Source: Litorivicinus lipolyticus | GTDB taxonomy: Bacteria > Pseudomonadota > Gammaproteobacteria > Pseudomonadales > Litorivicinaceae | Length of the DNA stretch: 64,000 bases | Reading direction: 5' to 3' | Assembly (NCBI RefSeq): GCF_009650135.1 | Contig: NZ_CP045871.1 | Location: 62,001 to 126,000 of the forward strand | Part shown: positions 41,014 through 50,223 of the stretch, piece by piece | Layout: each line of letters opens with the position of its first letter | Position numbering within the stretch: position 1 is the stretch's first letter | Made by a program: the position numbers and the translations under genes | The notes under the pieces: model-generated | What the model saw: only the letters and a program-made list of their open reading frames with translations | The model's database searches: none | Told to the model about the DNA's origin: nothing

Positions 41014-41129
41014 GCCGACTCCTCTTGTTGAGCCGGCAGACTAGCCCCGGCCAGCGCGCCCTGCAAACCTGAAATAACCGACTACCCTTAACAGCAGATG
41101 GGAAAACCCTAACCAGTGCGAGCCCGCGA

Positions 41130-43772
41130 TTGACCGCGGTATCCGATGTCCCGGCTCAACTGGCGTTTTGCGAAAGTATCAATGACCAACGACTGACCCG
41201 CGCACTGTCTCAAATGCGCAAGGGCCAGCGCCGCTTCGTGCGCCTGTTACCGACCCTGTTGTCGATTAACCATGCACGCGTGCCTGGCTATGTCAGTGCC
41301 GACGCCTGTGGCGGCATCCAAGGCTTTATCCCCGACAAAGCCAGCCTGGACAGCCTGAATCTGCGCTTTGACGCCGTTATCAAGCCTGCCCATCAACTGG
41401 CACGCCACGTCATCAGCTCACTCGCCCTGATGGGCTCGGCCGGCTCCGTGGCGCACGGCCCTAACAGCGACTTGGACTTGTGGATCGTCCACCGACCGGG
41501 CCTAAATGACAACGACCGGACCAGCCTAAAGCGGCGCCTGGCCGGCATCGGATTGTGGGCCGAGTTGAGCGGGTTAAAGTTGCAGTGCTTTTTGGTCGAC
41601 CCCGAGGATTTCGCCCGTCAAACCAGCGAGCCCGGGATGCCAAAGCCTTTGTTGCTGGACGAGTTTTATCGCACCGCAATTGTCTTGGCCGGGGGCATGC
41701 CCGCCGGCTGGCTGATCGAGCCGGACCAGGACGCGCGCCACGCCACACTGACCCGCGCGCTGAATCGGCAGCTGCCCGGCGCAAAGGCACTGGTGGACTT
41801 TGGTGAACTGGCAACCCCGACACCGGCGCAACTGGCAGATTTCGCCATGGGTCAGTTATCCCGCGCCATTAACCAGCCGTGGAAGGCGCTGTTAAAGCTG
41901 AACCTGGCGGACTACTACAGCCGCCACCCCCACGCGCTGCTGAGCCGGCAAACTCGCCTGGACTTGTACAACGGCATGCCGCCGCCGGACTCCTATCAAG
42001 CCCTGTACGAAGCCATTTCAACCGACCAACCGACCCCGCCCTGGCTGGGGCTGATGCAGCGCGCGTTTTATTTCAAAACCTCGGCCATGCTGTCCGCGGC
42101 CAGCCCGCTGCTGCCGCCGTGGCAAGCCATGGAGATGCGCGCACTGGTCAAGCGCTGGGGCTGGGATGGCAGGCGATTGCGCGGCGCCGACAACACCCAA
42201 GGTCGCGACGTGCGCAGCCTGCTGGGTGACTACCGCGCCCTAGTGGATGAGTTGACCGCGCGCTTTCAGTCGATCTTGCTGTATTGCCGCGGCCAAGCCG
42301 TCATGACCACCGGCCATTTGCGCGCCGACGTGGTCGCCCGCCAACTGTTTGCCAGGTTTGAACCCAAGCCCGGCAAGGTTGAGCGCATCAACACCGGGCT
42401 GGCGGTCGCGGTCCATCAGCCCAATCTGACGATCAGCCGAGCTCAATTTGGCTGGGCCGCGCTGGTCGATGGGGATGCGGTGGCGCGCTTTGAGTCGCTC
42501 ACCCAGCTGGTGGTGTGGCTGCACATCAATCAAATCATTGGCGACAACACCCACCTAGTAATCGACGGTCCCGACGCCGTTACCGAACAAGTCGAGCGCT
42601 TGGAGTATGAGCTGTTGCGGTTGCTGCATGACCCCGAGCCGACGCCCGAGGCCTTTCAGTTGCCGGCATTTAGCGACCGCCAGCTGTATTTACTGCAGGC
42701 CCAGGATCTGCGCACACCGCTGGGCCTACCGGCGCTGGCGCACTTGGAAGTGGTCTCGCAAAACTCATGGGGCGAGGTTTTCGTGACTCGCTTCGACGGC
42801 AAGGCCGGCTTCTACGAGGCGTTTTTGGAGGGGCTGACTAATCTGCTGAGCGCGCGCGTCGGGGATGGGTTTGACGCCATCATCCGCGTGCGTGACCAAG
42901 ACCACCGGATCCAGCCTGCCTTGGACGGTTACTTACGCTTGCTGGAAGACTGTGCCGACTTTTTTGCGCGCCCCGACTACCGTGCCGGGACCTATGTGTT
43001 TCGCGTCGCCGGGGCGTTCTATGCGCTGGCCTTTGATGAAAACGAACCCAGTATCGTGGCGCTGCCGAGCATGGCCGCGCTGATGCACCACCTGCAACAG
43101 CCGCGGCGCTTATTTGGCCGCGTCCAGTTGGACCCCAGCACAGGAATTACCGGCGATCTGTTGCAGGCCTGTGCCATGGCCGCCCCCGGGCGGGTAACCT
43201 ATTTAATCCGCTTCGCCCAGGCCCGTGCGACTATTTGGTGCATCGACGAAATGGGGTCTATCTATCGCTTTACCCGGCCCTGGCACGCCCGCGCCAGCCT
43301 GGCCGGGCAACTGACCCGGTTCACCCAGCGCAGCCAGTGGCGCCAACGGGCATCATTGGTGATGCCGGAACCGGGCGACTGGGACGCGGATGTGGAATGC
43401 ATCGAACTACTCGGCCAATACCCACAGGTCCAGTTCCAGCCGATTGAGGTCACCACCGGCGACGCCGTCGATCGCTTGGCCGTTCAAGCGGTCGGTCATT
43501 GGCGGGCCGACCGCACCTTGGCATTCGAGTGGCGGGTCGGGCCACAGGCATTCAGCGCCCTGTCACACGGTCCGAACCTGATCGGCGATGTGGCCCGGGC
43601 CATTCGTAACGCGCGCCCATCCGGCACCGGTTATCACGCCTATATTTCGGATTTGGAATTGCCGCGGCGTCACGAAGGGGACCGCAACCGGCCGATGCAG
43701 GCGTCCCAGTATTTGATGCACAAGCACACACTGGAAGCGGCCTTGGCCGAGGCGCTGGAGCTGTGCCGGTAA
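41130..43772 (+). CDS. cyaA: Class I adenylate cyclase
   Basis: CyaA makes cyclic AMP from ATP for CRP signalling. The 880-residue protein has the enterobacterial-type class I catalytic domain in the first half with the nucleotidyltransferase signature MGSAGSVAHGPNSDLDLWIVH (Gly102-Ser103, Asp114, Asp116). The regulatory C-terminal half includes NQIIGDNTHLVIDG and DGFDAIIRVRDQ. Length matches the family (about 850-950). No ATG is in frame before the conserved region; TTG 41130 is the best start, although its ribosome-binding site is weak. The N-terminus could therefore be a few residues off. Downstream lie two GGCGCC hairpins; the second can act as its terminator. Confidence 0.92.
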   Translation: MTAVSDVPAQLAFCESINDQRLTRALSQMRKGQRRFVRLLPTLLSINHARVPGYVSADACGGIQGFIPDKASLDSLNLRFDAVIKPAHQLARHVISSLALMGSAGSVAHGPNSDLDLWIVHRPGLNDNDRTSLKRRLAGIGLWAELSGLKLQCFLVDPEDFARQTSEPGMPKPLLLDEFYRTAIVLAGGMPAGWLIEPDQDARHATLTRALNRQLPGAKALVDFGELATPTPAQLADFAMGQLSRAINQPWKALLKLNLADYYSRHPHALLSRQTRLDLYNGMPPPDSYQALYEAISTDQPTPPWLGLMQRAFYFKTSAMLSAASPLLPPWQAMEMRALVKRWGWDGRRLRGADNTQGRDVRSLLGDYRALVDELTARFQSILLYCRGQAVMTTGHLRADVVARQLFARFEPKPGKVERINTGLAVAVHQPNLTISRAQFGWAALVDGDAVARFESLTQLVVWLHINQIIGDNTHLVIDGPDAVTEQVERLEYELLRLLHDPEPTPEAFQLPAFSDRQLYLLQAQDLRTPLGLPALAHLEVVSQNSWGEVFVTRFDGKAGFYEAFLEGLTNLLSARVGDGFDAIIRVRDQDHRIQPALDGYLRLLEDCADFFARPDYRAGTYVFRVAGAFYALAFDENEPSIVALPSMAALMHHLQQPRRLFGRVQLDPSTGITGDLLQACAMAAPGRVTYLIRFAQARATIWCIDEMGSIYRFTRPWHARASLAGQLTRFTQRSQWRQRASLVMPEPGDWDADVECIELLGQYPQVQFQPIEVTTGDAVDRLAVQAVGHWRADRTLAFEWRVGPQAFSALSHGPNLIGDVARAIRNARPSGTGYHAYISDLELPRRHEGDRNRPMQASQYLMHKHTLEAALAEALELCR

Positions 43773-43802
43773 AAAAAAGGCGCCACAAGGGCGCCCAAAA
43801 AA
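43771..43802 (-). terminator. GGCGCC hairpin with T-run on the minus strand
   Basis: GGCGCC (43779-43784) pairs with GGCGCC (43790-43795) around a five-base loop; eight As precede it, giving a T8 tract for leftward transcripts. It directly abuts the cyaA stop. It would stop read-through from the dctP side into cyaA antisense; on the plus strand it lacks a T-run. Confidence 0.65.
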
Positions 43803-43953
43803 GATCATCTAATGAAGAAGCATCAGTCACAACATTAAACACGGGGCCGATGGCCGCGCCGTGCTCAACAACTGATAGGACTAATGTATAACGGCAATGC
43901 CGCAGCGCACAAGTGGTTTTATTACGAGTTTTGTAACGCTTTGTTGCAGACAC

Positions 43954-43981
43954 AAAAAAGGCGCCGTTAAGGCGCCTTTTT
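43954..43981. terminator. Bidirectional GGCGCC terminator between cyaA and dctP
   Basis: A6, GGCGCC (43960-43965), loop GTTAA, GGCGCC (43971-43976) and T5 form a compact symmetrical terminator. It lies 16 bases before the dctP stop on the opposite strand and serves both the rightward cyaA and leftward dctP transcripts. The 150 bases between this and the previous hairpin hold no recognised gene. Confidence 0.85.
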
Positions 43982-43997
43982 CGATTATGCGGTGTGC

Positions 43998-45077
43998 TTA
44001 GCGAGAAATGCTCTGCATGAACGCATCCTGACGGCCTTCGGCAACGCCGGCCCACAGGTTCTGGTCTTTTTGGAACTTGACCATGTCGTCGTAGATCAAC
44101 TTGAAGTCAGGGTTAGACTCGCGCAGTTCAGCGTAAGTTTCCTGAGCCGCTGCGTATGCAGCTTCCAGCACATCACGCGGGAAAGCGCGCAGCTTGGTGC
44201 CAGTCGAGATCAGCTTCTTCAGTGCAACGGGGTTCTTAGCGTCGTACGAAGACATCATGTCGACGTTAGCGCGTGTTGCCGCGGCTTCAACGATTGCCTG
44301 GTATTCAACAGGCAGTGCGTCAAACTTCTCTTTGTTGATGTAAACCGACAGGTTAGGACCTGCTTCCCACCAGCCCGGCGTGTAGTAGTACGACGCCACT
44401 TGGTTGAAGCCCAGCTTCATGTCGTCGTGAGGACCGATCCACTCAGCAGCGTCGATGGTGCCTTTTTCCAGCGAGGGGTAGATGTCCGCGCCCGGTACTG
44501 ACTGAGGAACCACACCCAACTTCTGGATGATCTTGCCGCCCATGCCGCCGATACGCATTTTCAGACCGTCCAGGTCCGCAACGCTTTTAACTTCTTTGTT
44601 AAACCAACCGCCCATCTGAACGCCGGTGTTGCCCGCGGGGAAAGGTACGATGTTGGCTTTCGCGAACAAGTCTTGGATCAACGTCTTACCGTTGCCGTAG
44701 TTCCACCATGCTTGGAACTGACGGTAGTTCATGCCGAACGGTACAGTCGTGTCCAGCGCGTAGGCTTCGTTCTTACCGAAGTAGTAGTACGACGCGGTGT
44801 GGCCCATTTCAACAGTGCCGTCGCTAACTGCGTCGAATACACCGAATGCGGGGACCAATTCGCCACCTGCGAATACGCGGATTTTGAATTTGCCGTCAGT
44901 CATACGCTCGACTTCTTCGGCGAAAGTAACAGCGCCTTCGTAGAATTCGATCGTCGGCGGTACTGAGGTGGCCAAACGCCAGTTCAGTTCGGGAAGTGCG
45001 TGGCTAGCAGCCATCGCCGGTACTGCCATTGCGCCTGCGAGGGCAGCAACAGCCAAAAGATCACGTCGTTGAGTCAT
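43998..45077 (-). CDS. dctP: TRAP transporter solute-binding protein
   Basis: The 359-residue periplasmic receptor of a tripartite ATP-independent transporter. It starts with a signal peptide containing a twin-arginine (TQRRDLLAVAALAGAMAVPAMA), so Tat export is possible. The mature protein matches the DctP7/TakP subgroup: GGELVPAFGVFDAVSDGTVEMGHTASYYY, GMNYRQFQAWW, NTGVQMGGWFNKEV, GLKMRIGGMGGKIIQKLG, EWIGPHDDMKLGF and YYTPGWWE. Members of that group bind 2-oxo acids or lactate, some as a calcium or sodium complex. It is divergently arranged to its membrane partners dctQM across a 308-base control region. The actual ligand is unknown. Confidence 0.93.
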   Translation of the reverse strand: MTQRRDLLAVAALAGAMAVPAMAASHALPELNWRLATSVPPTIEFYEGAVTFAEEVERMTDGKFKIRVFAGGELVPAFGVFDAVSDGTVEMGHTASYYYFGKNEAYALDTTVPFGMNYRQFQAWWNYGNGKTLIQDLFAKANIVPFPAGNTGVQMGGWFNKEVKSVADLDGLKMRIGGMGGKIIQKLGVVPQSVPGADIYPSLEKGTIDAAEWIGPHDDMKLGFNQVASYYYTPGWWEAGPNLSVYINKEKFDALPVEYQAIVEAAATRANVDMMSSYDAKNPVALKKLISTGTKLRAFPRDVLEAAYAAAQETYAELRESNPDFKLIYDDMVKFQKDQNLWAGVAEGRQDAFMQSISR

Positions 45078-45385
45078 GATTCAGTCCTATTTATTTTAAC
45101 TGTAATTTCGGAAATCCGCGGGACACAGCACATTATCCCCACGGCAGTCTCGCCTATGCCGAACCGGTTTTGCAATCCCCGTGTGTTCTAGCTGTTATCC
45201 ACTCTACCAAAGAATTGGTCTGACCATATTACCAAATAGTTGCAAAGCGCCCACCCAGACGGCACTCTTCGACCCGAATTTGACCCGTGCGCCTTATTGC
45301 ACGGTAATTGTTAGAGTCACGGCGCCGCCTGTGTAAGACTGCGGCCACCACCCCTCTAATAACGATAACCGTACCGGAGATGCTC
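45078..45385. promoter_or_regulatory. Divergent control region between dctP and dctQM
   Basis: This 308-base gap must hold both promoters for the TRAP transporter arms. The clearest signal is the palindrome at 45216-45226 (separate entry). ACCAA (45206-45210), TTGGT (45215-45219) and another ACCAA (45231-45235) form overlapping inverted repeats. TTGACC at 45280-45285 could be a -35 element for dctQ, but no well-spaced -10 follows. A ribosome-binding site CGGAG (45375-45379) precedes ATG 45386 by six bases. No gene is seen. Confidence 0.5.
45216..45226. promoter_or_regulatory. Candidate GntR/FadR-type operator
   Basis: TGGTCTGACCA is a perfect 11-bp palindrome with central T, matching the FadR/LldR-type pattern TGGTCnGACCA used by the FadR subfamily of GntR regulators. 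It sits between divergent TRAP transporter genes, where control by a lactate- or 2-oxo acid-responsive regulator would make sense. No gntR gene is in the window; binding is inferred. Confidence 0.5.
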
Positions 45386-45967
45386 ATGTTTCAGGCACTG
45401 CTGGCCTACTCGAAGGTGGTCGACGCGATCAACGAACGCGTTGGCACCACTGTTAAATGGCTGATTCTAGGCTCGGTCCTAGTCAGCGCAGGCAACGCCA
45501 CCTCACGTTATGCCCTGGGCATGGCGTCCAACGCCTGGCTGGAACTGCAATGGTATTTTTTTGCCGCCGTTTACATGCTGGGCGCCGCCTACACCTTGAA
45601 GCGCAACGAGCACGTGCGTATTGACCTGGTCAGCTCGCGCCTGACGGCCCGCACCCGTAACTGGATCGACGCCGGCGGCATGCTGATTTTCGTGATGCCA
45701 ACCACGCTCTACATCTGCCTGGAGTCGATCCCTAACTTTTGGGAATCCGTGTTGAACCAAGAAGTCAGCCAAAACGCAGGCGGCTTGATCCGCTGGCCGC
45801 TGCGCATCCTGGTGCCAATTGGCTTTGGCTTGCTGTTCCTGCAGGCCGGTAGCGAATTCATCAAACGCGTTGCATTCCTGCGCGGCGAGGGAGAGGACGT
45901 GCTGGAAAGCGGCGGACATCCGGATATGGACATGGACGACGACGAAATCTCTGAGGAGACGAAATAA
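45386..45967 (+). CDS. dctQ: TRAP transporter small permease
   Basis: The 193-residue DctQ subunit has four hydrophobic segments: about 22-40 (WLILGSVLVSAGNATSRYALG), 48-66 (LELQWYFFAAVYMLGAAYTL), 91-108 and 134-150. The motif ELQWYFFAA.YMLGAAYTLKRNEHVRIDL is typical of the subunits paired with DctP7-type receptors. It ends in an acidic tail (DMDMDDDEISEETK). ATG 45386 is chosen over ATG 45380 because CGGAG at 45375-45379 is at proper distance only from the former. The stop TAA shares one base with the dctM start (TAATG). Confidence 0.92.
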   Translation: MFQALLAYSKVVDAINERVGTTVKWLILGSVLVSAGNATSRYALGMASNAWLELQWYFFAAVYMLGAAYTLKRNEHVRIDLVSSRLTARTRNWIDAGGMLIFVMPTTLYICLESIPNFWESVLNQEVSQNAGGLIRWPLRILVPIGFGLLFLQAGSEFIKRVAFLRGEGEDVLESGGHPDMDMDDDEISEETK

Positions 45968-47469
45968 TGGAAGCCTTTTTGCAGGCCAACCTGGCGCCGG
46001 TCATGTTCGGCACCCTGATTTTCTTTTTACTGTCCGGTTTCCCAGTCGCATTTAGCCTGGCCGCCAACGGCATTCTATTTGGCTTAATCGGGATCGAATT
46101 GGGCCTATTGGATTTTGTTCTGCTGCAAGCGCTGCCGGAACGTGTGTATGGGCTGCTGCAAAACGACACCCTGTTGGCCATTCCATTCTTCACCTTTATG
46201 GGCATTTTGCTGCAACGATCCGGCATGGCCGAGGATCTGCTCGAGTCCGCCGGCCAACTGTTTGGCCCGCTGCCGGGTGGCTTGGGCTACGCCGTCATTT
46301 TGGTCGGTGCATTGCTGGCCGCAACCACCGGTGTGGTCGCCGCATCGGTCATCTCGATGGGCTTGATTAGCTTGCCGGTGATGATGCGTTACGGCTTTAA
46401 CAACGGTGTCGCCGCGGGCCTGCTGACGTCCGCAGGTTCCCTAGCCCAGGTCATTCCGCCGTCGCTGGTACTGATCGTACTGGCCGACGTGTTGGGTGTG
46501 TCGGTCGGTGACGCCTACCGCGGCGCACTGGTGCCGTCGTTCCTGATGGTCGGTTTACTGTTGGCCTATGTCGCCTTTTTGTCGATCACCAAACCGCACC
46601 TGGTTCCGGCGCTGCCACCCGAAGCCCGCACCATGCGTGGCTGGACTCTGGTCAAGTCGATCCTGGTCTCGATGGTGCCGCCGGTACTGCTAATTTTCTT
46701 GGTCCTGGGCACCATCTTTATCGGCTGGGCAACCCCGACTGAAGGTGGCGCGATGGGTGCCATGGGTGCGCTGATCTTGGCATTTGTACGCCGTCGTCTG
46801 AGCAAAGAAACCCTGCGCGGGGCGCTCGACACCACGACCAAATTGGCCACCTTTGTGATGTTCATTTTGGTCGGTTCAACGATCTTTGCGCTGACCTTCC
46901 GCGCCATCAACGGCGATATCTGGATCGAACACCTGTTCAGTCTGGTGCCCGGCGGCGAAACCGGCTTCATGATCTTTGTCAGCGTGCTGGTATTCGTGCT
47001 TGGCTTCTTTATCGACTTCTTCGAGATCGCCTTTATCTTGATGCCGTTGATTGGCCCGGTGGCCGAGAACATGGGCATTAACATGGTCTGGTTCCTGGTC
47101 TTGGTCGGTATGAACATGGCCATCAGCTTCCTGACACCGCCCTTTGGATTCGCCCTGTTCTACCTGCGCAGCGTGGCCCCGAAAAAAGGCTACGTGGACA
47201 AGATCACCGGGCGCAAAGTCCCCGGCATGAGCACCACCCAAATTTACAAAGGGGTGCTGCCGTTCATCTGTATTCAGGTGTTGAGCATGATTTTGATCTT
47301 TATCTTCCCCGAGTGGGTCACCGGCCCCGAGGTCGTGATCAATGAAGCGGACTTGGAAAACATCAGCTTCGACATGGGCCCCGATGACGACGGTGGACTG
47401 GGCGGCTTTGGATTGCCCGGTGACGCCGGCGACAGTGGCGGCGAGATCAAGCTACCCGGTTTTGAATAA
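45967..47469 (+). CDS. dctM: TRAP transporter large permease
   Basis: DctM is the 500-residue transport subunit, with about twelve to fourteen hydrophobic segments. Recognisable elements are FLLSGFPVAFSLAANGILFGLIG near the start, PFFTFMGILLQRSGMAEDLLE, GALLAATTGVVAASVISMGLISLPVM, GSLAQVIPPSLVLIVLADVLGVSVGD and GATTIFALTF-like SGTIFALTFR, followed by FFIDFFEIAFILMPLIGPV. It is longer than a minimal DctM (about 430); the excess includes a C-terminal Gly/Asp-rich tail (DDDGGLGGFGLPGDAGDSGG). It shares one base with dctQ. A strong terminator follows 21 bases after the stop. Confidence 0.94.
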   Translation: MEAFLQANLAPVMFGTLIFFLLSGFPVAFSLAANGILFGLIGIELGLLDFVLLQALPERVYGLLQNDTLLAIPFFTFMGILLQRSGMAEDLLESAGQLFGPLPGGLGYAVILVGALLAATTGVVAASVISMGLISLPVMMRYGFNNGVAAGLLTSAGSLAQVIPPSLVLIVLADVLGVSVGDAYRGALVPSFLMVGLLLAYVAFLSITKPHLVPALPPEARTMRGWTLVKSILVSMVPPVLLIFLVLGTIFIGWATPTEGGAMGAMGALILAFVRRRLSKETLRGALDTTTKLATFVMFILVGSTIFALTFRAINGDIWIEHLFSLVPGGETGFMIFVSVLVFVLGFFIDFFEIAFILMPLIGPVAENMGINMVWFLVLVGMNMAISFLTPPFGFALFYLRSVAPKKGYVDKITGRKVPGMSTTQIYKGVLPFICIQVLSMILIFIFPEWVTGPEVVINEADLENISFDMGPDDDGGLGGFGLPGDAGDSGGEIKLPGFE

Positions 47470-47490
47470 CCGCTAAGCACGTTTATAGTC

Positions 47491-47518
47491 AAAGGGCCCA
47501 ATAACTGGGCCCTTTTTT
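47491..47518 (+). terminator. Terminator of dctQM
   Basis: AAAGGGCCC (47491-47499), a seven-base loop and GGGCCCTTTTTT (47507-47518) form a classic intrinsic terminator 21 bases after the dctM stop and 17 bases before the thioesterase start. Confidence 0.9.
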
Positions 47519-47535
47519 ATTCAGGCAAAACAATA

Positions 47536-47925
47536 ATGCTAGAAGAACTCGAAGCGGACCCCAAGCCGCAAGGCGACTCGGTCCTGCAACTGATTGCGCG
47601 GCCACGCGATACCAATGCCTTTGGCGACATTTACGCCGGCTGGCTGGTCGACCAAATGGATCAGGCCGCCGAAGTGGTCGCCACCACGGTCGCCAAAGGC
47701 CGCTGTGCAACGGTGTCGATTGATTCACTGGATTTCATGTCACCGATCCCGGTCGGCGCCAAGATCGAGATCTTTGCCGGCCAGCCGACCCTAGGTCGCA
47801 GCAGCATTACGGTGCCGATCGAAGCCTGGATTACGGTCCCGGGCGAGGGTGAGCTGATCAAGGTCACCGCCGGCGATTGGGTCATGGTTGCAATCACCAA
47901 AGCCGGGCATATCCGCGCGCTTTAA
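47536..47925 (+). CDS. yciA: YciA-type acyl-CoA thioesterase (hotdog fold)
   Basis: A 129-residue single hotdog-fold protein that hydrolyses acyl-CoA thioesters. The catalytic loop is DTNAFGDIYAGWLVDQMDQAA (about 25-45), where the Asp and the helix with GGW-like AGW match YciA; VSIDSLDFMSPIPVGAKIEI follows as the dimer strand. Length is similar to E. coli YciA (132). It lies alone between the dctM terminator and convergent uvrD, overlapping the uvrD end by four bases. Substrate range cannot be read, but YciA-like enzymes are usually broad. Confidence 0.9.
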   Translation: MLEELEADPKPQGDSVLQLIARPRDTNAFGDIYAGWLVDQMDQAAEVVATTVAKGRCATVSIDSLDFMSPIPVGAKIEIFAGQPTLGRSSITVPIEAWITVPGEGELIKVTAGDWVMVAITKAGHIRAL

Positions 47926-50111
47926 AGCCCGGTTAAATTGGCGTACGCCGCGATCAACGTCTTGGTGCCTTTGCCGGCAAAATTGACCGTGACCTTGGTC
48001 TGTGGCCCGCTGCCCTCGAACTTCAAAATAACGCCCTCGCCGAACAAGCGGTGCTCGACGCGTTGACCCAAACTCAAACCAATATCGACCCCCGCATCCA
48101 GGCTGATCCAAGGCGCATCGTTGCGCTTGGCACCGCGGTGCAGTCGTCCATCGCTGGCACTGAGTGGACGCGTTATTTTTGCGTTCATACGAATTTCTTC
48201 GACCAGCTCCGGCGGGATTTCACGCAAGAAGCGCGAACGCGGTGACATGCTGTCCATGCCGTACAGGCGGCGCGTTTCGGCATGCGTCAGGTACAACTTT
48301 TTTTCAGCCCGAGTGATACCGACATACGCCAGTCGTCGCTCTTCCTCGAGGCCGTCCGGATCGTCCATCGACATTTTGTGCGGAAACAAGCCTTCCTCAC
48401 AGCCGGCCAAGAACACCACGGGAAACTCCAGGCCCTTGGCACTGTGCAGCGTCATCATTTGGACCGCGTCATCGTGCTCATCGGCTTGACGATCACCGGC
48501 ATCCAACGACGCCTGAGCCAAGAACGCCGCCAGGGCGTTTTCATCTTCCTCGGGCACGAAATCCGCCATCGCCGAGGCCAATTCCTTCAAGTTCTCGACC
48601 CGCGTGCGGGCTTTTTCACCCTTTTCCGCGCCGTGGTATTCAATCAGTTGCGCCGCACCCAGCACCTCGCGGGTAACGTCGCCCAACTCCAAACCCTCGG
48701 TGCCACTGTCGAGCTGGTCGATCAGGGCCAAAAATGCGCCCAGTTGGGTCCGTGCGCGTGCCGGCAGTGCGGCACTTTCGATACAGAACTTAGCCGCTTG
48801 CCACAGCGCCATGCCCTGGTCACGGGCGGCGTGGCGCACGGTTTCCAGGGTTTTCTCACCGATCCCGCGCGGCGGGATGTTGACCACGCGATCAAAGGCG
48901 ACGTCGTCAAATCGGTTCAGAATCAAGCGCAAATAGCACAGCGCATTTTTGATCTCCAAGCGTTCATAGAAACGCTGGCCACCATAGATCCGGTAAGGCA
49001 CGCCGCTGCGCAAGAAGGCTTCTTCGAGGGCTCGCGACTGGGCATTGGAGCGGTACAGAACGGCCACATCGGAGCGCAAATTGCCGTCATCAACATGGCG
49101 CTGGACAGTGTCGGCGATAAAGCGCGCTTCGTCCTGTTCATTAAATGCGCTGTACAGTTTAAGCGGCTCGCCGTCGTTGTCCTCGGTCCACAGTTCTTTG
49201 CCCATGCGCCCGGTGTTGTTATCAATCACCGCGTTGGCCGCATTCAATATATTCGCGGTCGAGCGGTAGTTGCGGGTCAGGCGAACCGTGGCGACATCGG
49301 CAAAATCCTGGACGAAGCTGCGGATGTTTTCGACCTGCGCCCCACGCCATCCGTAAATCGACTGGTCGTCGTCACCGACCGCCATAATATGCCCGCTAGT
49401 GCCGGTTAACAGGCGCAGCCACGCGTACTGAACTTTGTTGGTGTCTTGGAACTCGTCAACTAAAATGTGCTGAAAGCGGGCCCGGTAATGGTTCAGCAAC
49501 TCAACATTGTCACGCAAGGTTTCGTGGGCACGTAACAGCAACTCGCCAAAGTCGACCAGACCCTTGGCTTCGCACTCTTCTTCATAGGTCGCGTAGATAT
49601 CGATCAAGCGATCGTTGAAATAGTCGCCGCGGGCTTGAACGTGGGCAGCACGGCAGCCTTCGTCTTTTTGGCTGTTGATAAAGTTGACTGCGGTCCGCGG
49701 TGGGAACTTTTTGTCGTCCAAGTTCAGGCGTTGGATGATGCGCTTGACCACTTTTTGCTGGTCATCGCTGTCGAGCACTTGAAAATTTTGGTCCAAGCCG
49801 GCTTCTTGCCAGTGCGATCGCAGCCACCGATGGCACAGTCCATGAAAGGTACCCACCCACATCGCCCGCAGCGGCTGTTGGGTCAGTTGCTGCAGGCGGC
49901 CCTGCATTTCCTTGGCGGCTTTATTGGTAAAGGTCACGGCCATGATCGAATACGGCGAGACTTCGTAGACGTCCATCAACCAGGCGACCCGGTGGACCAG
50001 CACCCGGGTTTTCCCGGAGCCGGCGCCGGCCAATACCAACAAGTTAGATTCAGGGGCCGAAACGGCGTCGGATTGGCCAGGGTTGAGGCCTTCTATCAGT
50101 GGGTGCGTCAT
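47922..50111 (-). CDS. uvrD: DNA helicase II
   Basis: UvrD is the superfamily 1A 3'-5' helicase of nucleotide excision and mismatch repair. The 729-residue protein starts MTHPLIEGLNPGQSDAV with the Q motif, then Walker A LAGAGSGKT (27-35), TFTNKAAKEMQ, VGTFHGLCHRWLR, the DEFQDTN motif II, GDDDQSIYGWRGA motif III, LTRNYRS motif IV, TLHSAKGLEFPVVFLAG motif V and RRLAYVGITRAEKKLYL motif VI. The C-terminal tail (about 650-729) ends with a Tudor-like strand set, GQRVEHRLFGEGVILKFEG, usual in UvrD. Rep is related but lacks this tail. A long opposite-strand frame across it is a shadow. Confidence 0.96.
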   Translation of the reverse strand: MTHPLIEGLNPGQSDAVSAPESNLLVLAGAGSGKTRVLVHRVAWLMDVYEVSPYSIMAVTFTNKAAKEMQGRLQQLTQQPLRAMWVGTFHGLCHRWLRSHWQEAGLDQNFQVLDSDDQQKVVKRIIQRLNLDDKKFPPRTAVNFINSQKDEGCRAAHVQARGDYFNDRLIDIYATYEEECEAKGLVDFGELLLRAHETLRDNVELLNHYRARFQHILVDEFQDTNKVQYAWLRLLTGTSGHIMAVGDDDQSIYGWRGAQVENIRSFVQDFADVATVRLTRNYRSTANILNAANAVIDNNTGRMGKELWTEDNDGEPLKLYSAFNEQDEARFIADTVQRHVDDGNLRSDVAVLYRSNAQSRALEEAFLRSGVPYRIYGGQRFYERLEIKNALCYLRLILNRFDDVAFDRVVNIPPRGIGEKTLETVRHAARDQGMALWQAAKFCIESAALPARARTQLGAFLALIDQLDSGTEGLELGDVTREVLGAAQLIEYHGAEKGEKARTRVENLKELASAMADFVPEEDENALAAFLAQASLDAGDRQADEHDDAVQMMTLHSAKGLEFPVVFLAGCEEGLFPHKMSMDDPDGLEEERRLAYVGITRAEKKLYLTHAETRRLYGMDSMSPRSRFLREIPPELVEEIRMNAKITRPLSASDGRLHRGAKRNDAPWISLDAGVDIGLSLGQRVEHRLFGEGVILKFEGSGPQTKVTVNFAGKGTKTLIAAYANLTGL

Positions 50112-50223
50112 ACCGCTAGTTTAGCCTGAAATGGTGGGGATTTATCCAGTAAAGGGCCGCGAGCTACTGAAATTTAGTGATCCCATTCAGATGGTAACTG
50201 GTTCTCATTTTCAGTAGTCTCGG

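Noticed and set aside
48282..49409. 375-codon plus-strand frame opposite uvrD
   Set aside because: It mirrors the uvrD coding strand in a GC-rich genome; uvrD has every helicase motif, and the antisense protein has none.
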